A stretch of 64,000 bases of DNA, from positions 275,501 to 339,500 of the forward strand of contig NC_063074.1 in assembly GCF_022605165.1 (NCBI RefSeq), in the 5' to 3' direction. Made by a program: the position numbers and the translations under genes. Under the pieces are notes generated by a model. It saw only the letters and a program-made list of their open reading frames with translations, made no database searches and was not told the DNA's origin. Source of the stretch: Purpureocillium takamizusanense (taxonomy: Eukaryota; Ascomycota; Sordariomycetes; Hypocreales; Ophiocordycipitaceae). Positions 48,198 to 59,773 of the stretch are shown here, one piece after another (within the stretch, counting starts at the first letter, position 1; each line of letters opens with the position of its first letter).

Positions 48198-49595
48198 CTA
48201 CTTGGACCTGCCGTTGGCGACTGCCTTGCCATTGATCTCGAGAGTCGGCACATCGCGCTTCTTGTCCTGTTTTGGCTTGGGCTTCTCCTGGGAGGCTTCA
48301 TCCTCTTCGTCGTCGGAGCGATCGTCGTCGGCTGTCTTGTCGCGCAGAAAGCGGTAGGCAATGCGGACAATGTAAAAGAGCCAGAAGAGGTTCAGGGCCT
48401 GGAGCGCGGCAAGCAGAGCGGTGGTGATGTACTGGCTAATCCAGCACTTGTACTGCTGCGTTTCCCAATTGAGTTCAAATGGGCCGATGGTGCGGAACTC
48501 GGTGAAGAGCGACCAGAGGATCTTGAGGTTGATGACGTGGCGGAGGTAGATCCAGACGCACATGAAGAGGAAGAAGTAGGGGCCGACGATTGGATGGTCG
48601 ATGTAGTTGAGGATTTTGGAGGTGGCGAGGAAGAAGTCGCTGATGTCGTGGGTGGTGTAGACGGCGATGCCAATGTAGGTGAAGTGGAAGCGGTAGCTGA
48701 GGCCGATCAGGGCAAGGCTGACAATGTGGTGGCCAACGAGCTCCTTGAAGTCCTTGCGGGGCTTTTCCATGCCGAGAACGAGGACAATGGCCTGCTGGGC
48801 CCAATAGGCGGCCTGAAACAAGTAGTAGAACTTGACGACGGCCTCGTGGGTGCGGTGAGGAAAGTCCTCGTACATGCCGCGCGTGTTGAAGTACCAGACG
48901 GGAGTGCGGCTCATGACGTACATGCCGGCGGGGCCGAGGAAGGCGAAGTAGATGGCCGTGTAGAGCTGTTCCATGAAGCGGGCTTGCTTGGAGCGGCCGA
49001 GGCCAGTCTTGCGCGCCAGGGGGCGCAGCAATTCCTGCATGATGAACTCGCGGGTGAAGGACAGGACGACGGTGTAGAAGGCGACAAAGGCAACGTCCCA
49101 GAGGCCCTTGCCGTACTGGACGGGTTTGGAGGGGTCGTCCTGGGGCAGGCGGTAGGAGAGGAAGATCCAGCGGTGAAGCGGGTTGGCCTCGGTTGGGTTG
49201 ATGGCGTAGCCGGTGAGGAAGACGAGAAGTATGCAGGCGGGAAGAACGAAGGTGTGCTTTACCATGGTCTGGCGGATGCGCGACACCAGCCCGCGAGCGC
49301 GGCGGCGCTTGGAAAGGCGCTTGGTAGCGCTGCCATTGCTGGCACCGGTGGTGCCAAAGGCTGCCGCGAGGTGGGAGGCGGACGTGGGCGAGGCCGGGGA
49401 GGCGGGCGGCGAGGAGCCATCACCATCGCCGGCGTCGAGGCTGGCGCTGCTAGAGGCGAGGGCAGGGGCGCCAGTATCGCCGGCGCGAATGTCGCCGCCG
49501 AGGCCGCTGCTCTTGCGTCGCCGGCGCGTCGTGTCCGTGTCGGCGAGGTGTAGCTGATCGACCGAGGTGTTGAGGAGGGGGAACGGCTCAGACAT
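48198..49595 (-). CDS. LAG1: Ceramide synthase LAG1 (TLC domain)
   Basis: A single exon of 465 aa. The ATG at 49595 (MSEPFPLLN) is taken because the 46 codons upstream look non-coding. Residues 1-110 are disordered (Ser/Ala/Gly and KRLSKRRRARG). The first membrane helix is at about 115-131. The TLC/Lag1 domain spans about 205-440 and has the catalytic His pair at 289-290 (HHIVSLALIG) and TTHDISDFFLA with His-Asp at 316-317. The tail is acidic, then Lys-rich (EKPKPKQDKKR). The enzyme N-acylates sphingoid bases with acyl-CoA in the ER. A single fungal genome usually has two or three paralogues (LAG1/LAC1/BAR1 types); which one this is cannot be decided here. Confidence 0.95.
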   Translation of the reverse strand: MSEPFPLLNTSVDQLHLADTDTTRRRRKSSGLGGDIRAGDTGAPALASSSASLDAGDGDGSSPPASPASPTSASHLAAAFGTTGASNGSATKRLSKRRRARGLVSRIRQTMVKHTFVLPACILLVFLTGYAINPTEANPLHRWIFLSYRLPQDDPSKPVQYGKGLWDVAFVAFYTVVLSFTREFIMQELLRPLARKTGLGRSKQARFMEQLYTAIYFAFLGPAGMYVMSRTPVWYFNTRGMYEDFPHRTHEAVVKFYYLFQAAYWAQQAIVLVLGMEKPRKDFKELVGHHIVSLALIGLSYRFHFTYIGIAVYTTHDISDFFLATSKILNYIDHPIVGPYFFLFMCVWIYLRHVINLKILWSLFTEFRTIGPFELNWETQQYKCWISQYITTALLAALQALNLFWLFYIVRIAYRFLRDKTADDDRSDDEEDEASQEKPKPKQDKKRDVPTLEINGKAVANGRSK

Positions 49596-51720
49596 GGCTG
49601 CGGCAGCGACGGGGGGTTTATGCCTCTGAACGGCGTCGCGCGTGATATGCGAGGAGGCGAGTGAGGGCGAAGCGTGTGCGACGCAAGTCGAGCGCCTTAG
49701 AGCCGCGAGTCTCGCTGGACTGCCCGGTTGCACTGCCGTGTAGCCCAGGGTCCGATGCGGGTCGTGGGAGGTTCACGATTTCGCAGGTCCCGCGTCTCAC
49801 AGCCGCAGTTGGGTATGCGCCTGCTTGGGCTGAGCTGGGCTGGGCTGGGACCAGGCTGGATGTAGCGGGGAGGGTAATTTGGCAGTGTGCGTGCGTCGGT
49901 CGGAGGCAGCCAAGGGGGGCCCAGCAGCGGCGGAGGCGGCTTCGGTTCGACGACGGCGTGTGCTGCGTTCAACGTCTGCGGAGCGCCAATGCACCGTTGA
50001 TCGGGTCGCGTGCAGACGGGGTCGGGCGCCGACGTCCAGAACGGCAGCGGCGGTGGACTGAGCAGTTGGGAGGTCGTGTACTTCGTATGTCGTGGGCGCA
50101 GCAGACGTAGCAGCCAAGTTAGTTGTACGTTGGGCGTCGCAGAAAAAGGATGGGCGACCGGTGACGGGATGCGCGACGGATGGGGCAGCAGCTGTAATAA
50201 AAGTGATGAACGAATGGGGGCGGGCGCTGACGGGCCCGGCTGGACCCCTGGATTTTTTTTTTTCGCCAATCTCTCCGTGCCGAGTCCCCAGTTGGTCCGC
50301 CGGCACTGTCGGGTCGGGTCGCGTGCGCGCCGCCTATGCGTCCCATGAAGTGGGTGCGGGACAGCGTCGTGACGGTGACGACATGTACAGCATAGGTGTG
50401 TACAGCACAGCGCGAAGAGAGCAGAAACGGACGGGCGGCGAGCGTGGTTGTAAGCGTCCGTCAACACGAGGGTTGGTTGGTCGTGGTGGTTGTTGATGGT
50501 AAGGAGGAGCAAAGAAATCAATGCCGGGCAAGACTGCAAAACGCAGGATGCAGTGGTGGTGGTAGTATGTACGATGTAACGATAGGTATATAAGTGTAGC
50601 AGGGGCAATTTGTTGCCATGGGCTCCTTCCCTCTTCTTGCTCCTTCCCTTGACGTGGGCGGGCACGACTCTGTGTCTCCTTCCCGGCCCATCTATCTCTC
50701 GGGGTCGGTCGTCCAACAAAAAGCGAGCGAGCGAGCGCGAACGAGGGAAGGGAGGCAGGCGGCGATGACGGAAGAGGCAAGGGTACAGCAATTCGGGAAA
50801 TTACAGGACGCAACAGAGAAGAAAAAAAAAACAGTTTAGTACGCCCGCCCACCCCGACAGGCTCCATCCATCGGCACCGGGGCGGGGACGACGGATAGAT
50901 GGGGGGGAACGGAGACGGAGTTTTTGACGTTGATTTTTAGTTGGCTAGCGCGCAGTCCGTACCTCGTACAGTGAACCTCTAGCCACTAAAGAAGATTGGC
51001 CAGAGGTAGAATTTCAAAGGGCGACCTAAGTAAGTCACTGAGCAGCTCGCCCCTAATACGGCATCATTTGGTGGTGGACGCGGGAATCGGCATGGGCACT
51101 GCACTGATCGAACCTGCTGTCGGCGCAAGGTAGGTAGATGTGCCGTATCGTTCGGGTTTCTAGTGCTAAACATGTCTGTCTCGTCACTCGTATCCTCACG
51201 TGTCTCCTCCCCCCCTTCGGCTTCGGCTGCCGCGCGCATCGTGCGGCTCGGCACTCGCATGCATCCGCATCTGGCACTTCCCGTCCCAGCCCGTGTCACG
51301 CTGCATCATACCTACCCAGGTACGTACTTGGTATAAGCTCTTAGTAGCATGGCTTTCCCCGTCATCCACGGATATTATGTCATGCCCTGCCATGCCCTGC
51401 CATGCCATGAATCACTCGGATCGGTACACGCCAGGCCCATCGTCGTGTCAAGAATGAATTGCACACTTGCATCTGGCCCCTGCCTACAATCCATGCAGCC
51501 ATGTATTTGTAGGTCAAAATCCTTCAGGGCGCGCATACGTACATACAGCAAATACTGTTCCGCATCTTGGCCGCCTTTGCCATGCCATGCCATGTCATGC
51601 CATCCATGCCCCCCGTGTCCCGGGCGTACAGGCCCAAACGCCGCGCTCACAAATGCAATCAATCAGCCAAAATGGTCATACATGCTGCCTCCCGCCCGAA
51701 TAAAAGACCCCCCATCATCT
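49596..51720. other. Spacer between LAG1 and palH
   Basis: The left half is the LAG1 upstream region, with a long Pro/Arg-rich open frame (49,697-50,791 minus) that I judge non-coding. TACTTCGTA is at 50079-50087. TACCTA/TAGGTA motifs occur between 51,005 and 51,330. CATGC-type repeats lie at 51381-51409 and 51580-51610. I see no gene. Confidence 0.5.
51381..51610. repeat. Two CATGCC pentamer-type repeat tracts
   Basis: Imperfect runs of CATGC/CCATG occur at 51381-51409 and 51580-51610. Similar tracts lie at 12847-12878, 56648-56677 and 63692-63707, all in spacers. Confidence 0.75.
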
Positions 51721-54159
51721 TCACCAGCCTCTTCGTGTACCCGGCTCCGCCCCGGCAGCGCGCACGTGCCCACCCACTTCATCGTCCGAGTCGCGCCGCT
51801 CCGACTCCATCGACGCCGTCTCGGTCAGTGAGCCCTCATCCTCATCATCGTATGAGTAGACATCGTCGTCGTCCTCAAACGTCGGGACCCGCCGCCTCAC
51901 CCCTGGCCAGAGCGGCGGATTTGCCCCTGCCGTCCGGCCGAGCGATCCAGACATGGTCGAGCTGTCCTGTCGGCCGAGTTGTGCCATCTCGTCGGAGCCA
52001 GCGCCACGCCTCCCCGAGCTTCCATTGCTGTGGCCCTCTCCGGTTCTAGAGTGAGACAGACTTGAGCTGCTCAATTCACCCTCCTCGAGCACTTGTTGCA
52101 GAGCTGCGCCCCGTCGTGGAGGCGCCGGTATGTACTGCGTTGGTAGGTCCACCGTCTCCGTCGATGGCCGCAGTCTCTCGCGCATCTTGTCCGCTTGATT
52201 TGCTGCAAACATCTCCAGCCTCGACTTGAAGTCCCATCGCCCAGTCTCTTCTCGCACCCGGATGGGCGAATCTGGCACCTGCCTAGCCATGTCGGGCTGC
52301 GAATCGTCGTCGCCGTGGGACGTCAGAGTCTGCGCTCGCCGCCGGCCGGACCGTGACGGTGCTGGACTATTCGCTTCTAGGTCTACGAATCTGTTTGCCC
52401 GAAGCGGGTGCGGCGGCGGCGGAGGAGGAGGTGGCGGTGGCGGAGCAGACGACATGACGTGTCCGTTCTGTGTGGCCATCGCACCGTTCGAGTCGTCGCC
52501 GACCGCTTGGTTCTGGGGACTGCTGTTCTGCCGTGAGAGATCCGCTATGCTCTGGTGCGGCGGGGACGGATCTGGCGTCCTGGTCGGTAGGTCCGGTGTC
52601 CTGTTGGTGGCATCCGAAGTGCCCTGATACCGGACCGCGTAGACGGTGCTCGCGGCGCTCGGCGTGTCGGTCCTGCTCACGGGCGTCACCGCCGGCGCGG
52701 GACGACTCGGCCACAATGGAGGCCGCAGAATGCCACCAGTTGTCCGTTGCTGGGCTGGCTGGTCGGCTGATCTTCGCGGCTCACGCGTGTGGCTCCGCTG
52801 TCTTCCCGCTGCGACCGATACCCCGGGCCACCCACCGCCACGCAGAATGCCGTGGTCGCGAGATGTCGCGTTGCCGTTCTGAGTGCCCGCATTCCAACTC
52901 GCATCGCCGTTGGCGCCGTTGGCGCCGCCGCCGCCACCGCCGCCCCGATCGTCCTTGTGGTGCTTCCGATGTCGCAACCAGGGAAACTCGGACGCATTCA
53001 CCTCGAGCGTTTCCTCCCCATCAAAGACTTCCCTGCCGAGGATGCCGTCTTTCTTCTCTTCCCGCTCCAGGGCTTCTATCCGTTCCACCCACTCCCACAC
53101 AATGACACTGGCGGCGGCGGCGCCGACCCAGCGAACGTAGTCACCCCACGACGCCAGTGCGGGTTTCGAAATATCCACAATGAAGAAGACGACAGGGATG
53201 AGGATCGAGGAAAGTGATATGATGGCCAGCAGTGGCATGTTTTTCATCAGAGGGTGATAGAATGCATATCGCTTTTTCATCAGTGAGTAGTATATAACCC
53301 ACGCGGCGTAGAGCACACCGAGTAGCAGCTGGAAGAGATAGCTCAACGCAGGTATCGGATGATCAAAGCTGCCCGCCATCGGGTTGATGCTGTTATCATT
53401 GTCCTTGAAGCTGGTGAGGGCGCTGAAGATGAGGTCGAGAGTGATGAGGGCGAAGGCTGCCCACTTGATGATGACCTTTTCGCGATGGCGCGGGAACAGG
53501 CGAATCAAGGTCTGCGCCTGGGCCAGCCACAGGAACGTGTTGGAGATGAGGCGGATGACTCTGATTTCGGTGCTGCCCATGACGCCCTGCTGCATCACTG
53601 TGGCGTTCTGGGCGCCCCATTGGTACTGCCGCTGCGCAATCTTGAACGTGTCGTGCGTGGCTATCGTGAGCGACACAGCGACGGTCAGCGTGGCAACCTT
53701 TTGCAGCCACGGACGGCCGCCAATATTCTCGGCGCCGGCCGAAGTGTGGGTGAAGCCGCGCCGGCGGCCGAGGTAGACGACGCCGCCGTCGAGGAAGGAG
53801 CGCGGCGTGACGAAGAGCATGATGAGAAGCATGTACGAGGTGACGGTGGTGGCGGCGAGTGCGTAGCATATGGGAAACGTCGAGGCGTAAAAGGGGTCTC
53901 GGAAGTCGGACACGCGGGGGTCCGGATGGGGGTCGTGGAACTTGAGACTCGAGTCCCCGGAACCCTCTGGCGAGATGAGGGCCATGGCGTTGAGAGGTTT
54001 GGCCGTCGGGCACGGGACCTGGTAGACAATGGCCTTGGCTAGGGTGACGGAGGCCGGGCCATTGTCCATGGTGACATATCCGCTGGCCGGTACGAGCGTC
54101 GTGGTGCACAACGTCGCCGCGGCCGTCAGAGCCGCCGAAGTCAGCGTGAGGGAGGCCAT
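51721..54159 (-). CDS. palH: pH-response sensor palH/RIM21
   Basis: A single exon of 812 aa. The ATG at 54159 begins MASLTLTSAALTAAATL, an N-terminal hydrophobic segment followed by a luminal/extracellular domain with CPTAKPLN. Seven hydrophobic helices are visible at about residues 94-117, 152-168, 199-219, 229-248, 270-290, 308-328 and 342-358. Just after the last one comes WEWVERIEALEREEKKDG, typical of PalH/Rim21, and then LGREVFDGEE. The C-terminal half is a long disordered cytosolic tail with Gly and poly-Pro runs (about 52,407-52,450) and acidic segments (DDDDVYSYDDEDEG). At the plasma membrane palH senses alkaline ambient pH and, with the arrestin palF, starts the Pal/Rim cascade that activates PacC. 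The frame is open a further 297 codons upstream, but the 7-helix family and lack of coding character favour this start. Confidence 0.93.
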   Translation of the reverse strand: MASLTLTSAALTAAATLCTTTLVPASGYVTMDNGPASVTLAKAIVYQVPCPTAKPLNAMALISPEGSGDSSLKFHDPHPDPRVSDFRDPFYASTFPICYALAATTVTSYMLLIMLFVTPRSFLDGGVVYLGRRRGFTHTSAGAENIGGRPWLQKVATLTVAVSLTIATHDTFKIAQRQYQWGAQNATVMQQGVMGSTEIRVIRLISNTFLWLAQAQTLIRLFPRHREKVIIKWAAFALITLDLIFSALTSFKDNDNSINPMAGSFDHPIPALSYLFQLLLGVLYAAWVIYYSLMKKRYAFYHPLMKNMPLLAIISLSSILIPVVFFIVDISKPALASWGDYVRWVGAAAASVIVWEWVERIEALEREEKKDGILGREVFDGEETLEVNASEFPWLRHRKHHKDDRGGGGGGGANGANGDASWNAGTQNGNATSRDHGILRGGGWPGVSVAAGRQRSHTREPRRSADQPAQQRTTGGILRPPLWPSRPAPAVTPVSRTDTPSAASTVYAVRYQGTSDATNRTPDLPTRTPDPSPPHQSIADLSRQNSSPQNQAVGDDSNGAMATQNGHVMSSAPPPPPPPPPPPHPLRANRFVDLEANSPAPSRSGRRRAQTLTSHGDDDSQPDMARQVPDSPIRVREETGRWDFKSRLEMFAANQADKMRERLRPSTETVDLPTQYIPAPPRRGAALQQVLEEGELSSSSLSHSRTGEGHSNGSSGRRGAGSDEMAQLGRQDSSTMSGSLGRTAGANPPLWPGVRRRVPTFEDDDDVYSYDDEDEGSLTETASMESERRDSDDEVGGHVRAAGAEPGTRRGW

Positions 54160-57100
54160 GGCTACCTTTGGTGAGTCGGGGGCCCAGGAGGGGGCCGCCT
54201 CCTCAAGAAGAGAAGCCTGGCCTGGGCGCCAATCAACGGGCGCCGCCGCGAAGCACGAAGGATGGAGAAACGATTCACACGGGGCTATGGAATGTCGGCC
54301 ATGGAGGACGTGTCCCGGACGCGGGCTCGATGGGACGTCGTTGGTCGTAGACGTGGATTGTCGCCGCGACCCAAGGCGATGAGGCTCGAGAGATCGGAGC
54401 AACCTTGCCCGGACAAGTTGCGGCGGGGGCCGCGCGTTATCGGTGTCGCAAAATAAGAACGAGGTTCCGAGACAATCAGGCGGTCTGTCGACGGGGTGTC
54501 GCGAGAGCACTTGTCGTGTGTCGTCACCGGTCGCTGGGTGCGGGCTGCTCTCGTCGCGACGTGGCGAAGGCGTCACGATCGAATACGTGTGTGAAGAGAA
54601 GAGAGGCGCTGCCCGATCGGGTGAACGAACGTTCTGGGCGCCGAGAGAGTCTCGCACGCTAAGGGGGACACGGCGTTCGATCGCGGAAGTGTCACTGGAG
54701 CCGCGCAGGGCAGTCAGTCGTCGTTGTTGTCGTTGTCTTTGTCGTCGGTGGTGTTGGCGATTGGAAGGCGAGCCCCTCGTGGTCCGTGGTTTAGGCGCGG
54801 CCGAATGTGGGAAGAAGGAAACGTGGTCGTCGTACGTGGTCGTTGTTCGTCGTTGAGGAAAGTTAACGTGCGGGCGGTGGATCGCAGGCGTTTTGGATTC
54901 CACAACGTCGGGAAGATGAAGAGGCAGAAGGGGGGGGGGGGCGATAGACGGGTGGGAAAAACGGCCGGCGGTGGCTTTTCGATGGCGGTGGCTACTGCTG
55001 CAGCTGGACAGCGGTGCAGCTCCTTCGGGCAGGCGGGCGCACCCACCCATTCGGGTCGGCCTGCTTCAAGGTTACCGTCGCCTTCCAGTTGAGTGGACGG
55101 GAGGGAGGCTCTGGGGGGTGGTCGCCTTTAGGGGAGCGTGTGGGCGGGAAGTGGCATGCTCGGGCTGTTGGCTGTTGTGGCTCCAGGGGGCAACAACGCC
55201 GTGCTGCACGGGGCGGGCGGCGGCGGCGGTGGTACTACCTGTAGTACCAGTGCTACGTAAGGTACATACACCCACTGTCCTGAGGTACTAACGTCGTGGA
55301 GTGCTACCTGCAGTGTGCGTGCCCCGCATGGCATCAGTGGTGGATGGAAGGTGGAGGGCAGTGTTGGTTTGGCAGGAATCAGCAGGGCACCCATCCCTGT
55401 CCACACCGTGTGTGCGGGGTCGCTAGCACTGGACTGCTCGGCTTCTCTCTCTGCCGCCCGTGGTGTTGGTGCTGGTACTGCTGGCCCCTGGGTGCTGCTT
55501 CAACAACAACAGGACAGACAGTGCGCAACCTGCACAACGGCAACATCCATGTCGCCCTCCATCGACGGGCGCCGCATCGGACCCCGGGACGATGTGCGCT
55601 TCGCTGTTGCAGATGGCAGTCGGGTTCATGCGTCGCCGTGCCACGCATGACTCGGCTCGCTATCTTGTACGGACGCAATTGTCTGTTTTCATCATGCTCC
55701 CTCCCCTCTTTCTCTCTTTCTCTTTCTCGCGTCGCACGACAAAAATCCGCTCATGTGATGTGATGATATGATGGCCATCATGCCCCCCCCCCTCCCCTCT
55801 TTTGAAAATGCCCCTTCTTTGTCTTGCGCATACCTACCTACCTGAAGCACTGCAATGTAGTTAATAGGGCAAACAAGGTAAAAACTCAGCCCCCTGCGTA
55901 CGGGTGTGGTGCTTGGGCCTTACCCAAAGGAAGCTTCCTCGAATCTCGCGCCAACCCTTGATTATCCACCACAGTGGGTGTAAGAGTTTACCTGTGGTAC
56001 TACCTTACTAGTAGTTACATACTAAACGTTACAACCACCAACGCAAGGTGCAACTTACCTAGTAGTACTCCGTACCTATGACTTGGAACTCTGCAGCGCC
56101 CGACCCGCTCCTCCGCGGGAAAAACCATCAGCTTCTGAAGGCGCATCCACGATGCTGGCGCATTGTCCCCTCCTCTCTCCCGAGTACTACCGGGCAAATA
56201 CTTACTTCGTACCGACGTACTTACTGTCAAGCCCTCTGGCGGATCGTCGGACCCTCTGGCGGGCGTCGTCGTGCGACCGCATTTCTCCGGGACCAAAGCC
56301 GTCTGTCTGCATACTGTACGAATACTTGCCATAATTTGTACGAAAGAGACGAACAAAAATCAACCCGCCCCAACAACGCACGCACCATCTACGTACGCCT
56401 GCTGCTGCTGCATCCTCACTTTTTTGCAACGGCGTCTTTTGTCAAAGACAAGCTGGCGCACGCCCCGCCCGACGGGCGAGCCATGCTGTTAGAGGGTGCC
56501 TGCCCTTTTTGCGGCGCGAAGCAAAGGCACTCTGTGCTGTTTGGAAACAAATCAATACTCCTCTCACCCACCCACTCCCTGTATTACCTAGGTAGTAACG
56601 TTAATGAATGCTTTGCTAGCCATTACGTACATGCCCATTCCACGGCCCATGTCATGTCATGCCATGCCATGCCATGTCGCCCATCCATATATCCATCCCT
56701 CCGGACCCCTCGTCTTCACCCGCCCGCCTGCGATGGAAAGGCGCAGTGCCAACTGACTTACCACGACAACTACAACTACAACTCCGAGCACATGCTCCTT
56801 CAAAACCCTGCGCCACGATCACCCTCACCCTCACCCTCCCCCTCGCCCCCCGCACGCTTGCCGTTGCCGCCAAGCCGCGCGGCCCCCTTGGCAAAGCTTA
56901 TGCTGCGTGGCCTCGTTCTCCCCTCCCTCCCCCTTATCTCGGATATCTTGGCATTTGCGCGTGTGCGTTGCCCCTTATTCGGGTATCCCGTCCATCCATT
57001 TACGTCCGTTTAGTTCACCATTCATTCTATCACGCCCCCCAAACACCCCTTTACAGCCCCAGCCAGGGTAGGGTGCCTGCAGTTCGACTTCAGATATTAC

Positions 57101-57464
57101 CCACCATCGTGCACACGAGAGGAACAAGACAAGGATTCCAAACCAAGAAAAAAAGAAGTAAAAAAGCGTATACCTCTGATTACTGTACTGTACAAGCATC
57201 ATTCATACGAGGAAATCCCCTCCCATGACGATGCTGCCATCGCCAGCCCAACGCCAAGGTATGCAAGTCCCCTCCCATTTTGTCCTTTTCAGCAAGGTCG
57301 CTCATCGAAATCATGCCTCCCGACCGGGACTCCGCGCCGCCCAAACTTGATGCCATTCCTGTGCCGTTGCCGTTTTCTGGGCCATCCCCCCCCCCTCCCC
57401 ATATCCATGTTCCAAGTCAAGGAGAACAGGGGGGGGTGGTTAACTTGTTTGCCCACCTACCCCG
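54160..57464. other. 3.3-kb spacer between palH and EDC3
   Basis: The first 900 bp are the palH upstream region. The rest holds TACCTA/TAGGTA motifs (55,225-55,300; 55,830-56,080; palindrome TACCTAGGTA at 56585-56594), TACTCCGTA at 56066, TACTTCGTA at 56203 and a CATGC repeat at 56648-56677. A 311-codon plus frame at 56,078-57,013 has no recognisable domain. I see no supported gene. Confidence 0.5.
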
Positions 57465-59773
57465 TCAGTCCTCGTCGAAGCTGAGCTCGGCCCCTCGATA
57501 CCGCATCTCCAGCACCCACCGCCCGTCAAAGTCGATGCCCCGCCGCATCTTGGTCCCCGCCTTGCGCCAGACGGCGAGCCCGAGGCCCATGTCGGCGATG
57601 AACAGCCGCCACTGGTCCTCCTGCGCCGCCGTGCTGACGGCGCCCACGTCGTTTTCGGACGCGGGCGTCACAATCTCGAGCAGTCCCCGCTTCGGCGCCC
57701 CTATCGCCACCACGTACCGCGGCTTGACGTAGAGGTGGCTCCCGTCGATGATGGCAATCTTCCCCGTCGTCGGGTCGATGCCCGTCGGCACGTCCACCGA
57801 CAGCACAAACGCCTCGTTGCGGTTCGCCCACTCCATGAGCTCGTACACCGTGGCCTGGTCCCCTATCCGCAGCTCTTCAAACGATATGGTCAGGCCGAGC
57901 AGCGCATCGATGATGAGCGAGACAGACACCGGCGAGCCGGACGCCGAGCTCTTCCTCAGGTGCTCGAAAAAGTCGTTCTTGCTTAGGACCTTGCCGCCAA
58001 AGTTGCGGTACAGCTGGATCTGGCGCCGCAGGTCCTCTAGCAGGTCCCGCTCCCGCTCGATGCCCACGAGGCAGATGATGACGTCCAGGTTCTTGTTGCG
58101 TAGGTGCCGTCCGGCCGCCAGAGCCCGTATGCCCGACTTGTTGTTGCCTGCCAGGATCACGATGGCCGAGCTGCTGAGCGACGCGTCGACTGCCGAGCTC
58201 GCCACCGCCAGCTCGAACCGCACCTTCATCGCCGGGTCCTTGAGCGCGTTGACTGCTACCTCTGCGATGCCCCGGCCCGCATTCTCGGCCATCAACGCCT
58301 CGCTGAAGCCGAGCTCGTTGGCGGCGATATTCTCCAGGTTCAGCATTTGTAGCGTCGATATCGCTTCCACTCGACGGTTCGACGGCTGCAGATAAAGCCC
58401 CGGCTGGTGCATTTGCTGCTGTTGTTCCTGGTCAGCAATGACGTCCTTCGACCTCGAGGACGATGCCCCGGCCGAGGGCGGGTGGGGGGAGCATACGGCA
58501 GAGTTCACGCGGCTCAGCGGCTGGCTGCCCGCAACGGCACTAGCCTTGCGTGACTGCGACCGACGAGACGGCCCGGATTTGCTGTCGGCTCGCCGGCCGC
58601 TGCCCTGCCCGTTCCTGTTCTCAAGGCCACTGAGCCTCGCCTCCTCATTCACCCCGACATCCGCCTCGCTGTTCCAAAAGTCGGCGTGATGAGCTGCGGC
58701 CGTAGGCACGTCCAAGACATTTTCCGTGTAGTGCAGGTTCTTGCCGCCGGCCGTCCCCGGCTTGGGCTTGCGGTTGTGCGAGACCAAGCGGCTGGCGTCG
58801 TCGACCTGATCCTCCTTGCGCATCTGGTCGAAAATGGTACGCTTGTCGAACTTTGCGAGGTTGTTCTCGAAGTCGAAGTCTCCCATCTCCTCCGTAACCT
58901 CCTCCGACGCCCAGCCGTTGTCCTGTTGACCCTTCCGGCCCTTGCCCTGTCGCTTGAGTGAGTTGAAGGGTTGGAAGGACGCCGTGCTCTCCAAGATGGG
59001 CGTCTGCCTCCAGCCCTTGCCGTGTGCGCTTTGCACTGCCGCCGCGGCCGTGACGCCATCGAGATGTTGGTCCGTCTTTGGCTGCCTCGAGTTCCGGCCC
59101 CGGGTCTTTTTCTTCTGGGATTGTGCTTCACGGGGGGCTTCGCCGGGCTTCCCAGAGCCTTGGTCCTTGGACGGGGTGGTAACGGTCAGCCCTTGAAACG
59201 AGCTCAGGATGCTCTGGTCTGGCCGTGCGCCGCCATATTGGTGTTCCGAGTGCGTGCGGGACGTGGGCATCGGATCTGAGCTCTGCTTCTCGCCCCTGTC
59301 GGACTGATACTGTATGCTGGAGGCTTTCGGTGTCCCGGACGCAGGCCGCCTTGCCATACTAAGGATCGCAGGGTCGACAAACGTCGACTTGGGCGGTAGC
59401 TGCGAGGCGGGAGAAAGGGGCTTGGACTCGGGCACGGCGGGCGCGGTGTAAGCCGCGGGCTGGGCGGCCTCGTATGCCATCTCGGACAGGTCGGCGATGT
59501 TTGCTGCATCGATGGTCATGTGTGCCGCCCGCTCCTGTGTGGCAAAGTCATAGACTGTTTCCCGTAAAGCTTGTGTGTTAGCAAGTGGTAACAAAGAGAA
59601 AAAAAAAGAGTCACCTCGTTCGCCTCTTAGGACATGGGAGGAGGAATGAACGAACCGTTTGTGAGGGTCAGGCTATTGCCTGCCTCCACGCCCCTCACCG
59701 TGCCCGCGAGAGCATACCCGGCCGGGGCCCGAAGGACGACCTTCATGTGCAGGCCGATGAACTGGTTGGCCAT
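57465..59773 (-). CDS. EDC3: Enhancer of mRNA decapping EDC3
   Basis: Two exons, 59773-59656 and 59569-57465, joined through an 86-bp intron (donor GTTCGT, branch GCTAAC, acceptor ACAAG) give 740 aa. The N-terminal MANQFIGLHMKVVLRAP...VEAGNSLTLTN starts the divergent LSm domain, which continues to MTIDAANIADLSE. A long disordered region follows. The FDF motif (DFDFENNLAKFDK and FDQMRKED) begins near residue 266 and binds the helicase Dhh1. The YjeF_N dimerisation domain spans about 445-740 (NIAANELGFSEALMAENAG at its start, AGNNKSGIRALAAGRHL and VDVPTGIDPTTG later). EDC3 is a P-body scaffold that joins the decapping enzyme Dcp2 and Dhh1. Only the first exon reveals the LSm domain start. Confidence 0.95.

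Noticed and set aside
48072..49553. 493-codon plus-strand frame opposite LAG1
   Set aside because: It is an antisense shadow of LAG1; the Glu/Asp/Val-rich reading follows from the codon bias of the real gene.
49697..50791. 364-codon minus-strand frame upstream of LAG1
   Set aside because: Low-complexity Pro/Arg/His composition, no domain, and it lies in the LAG1 promoter and leader region.
51721..55050. PalH as a 1109-residue protein starting at 55050
   Set aside because: The 297 extra codons are Arg/His/Pro-rich with no conserved feature. The ATG at 54159 gives the normal PalH N terminus and seven-helix order.
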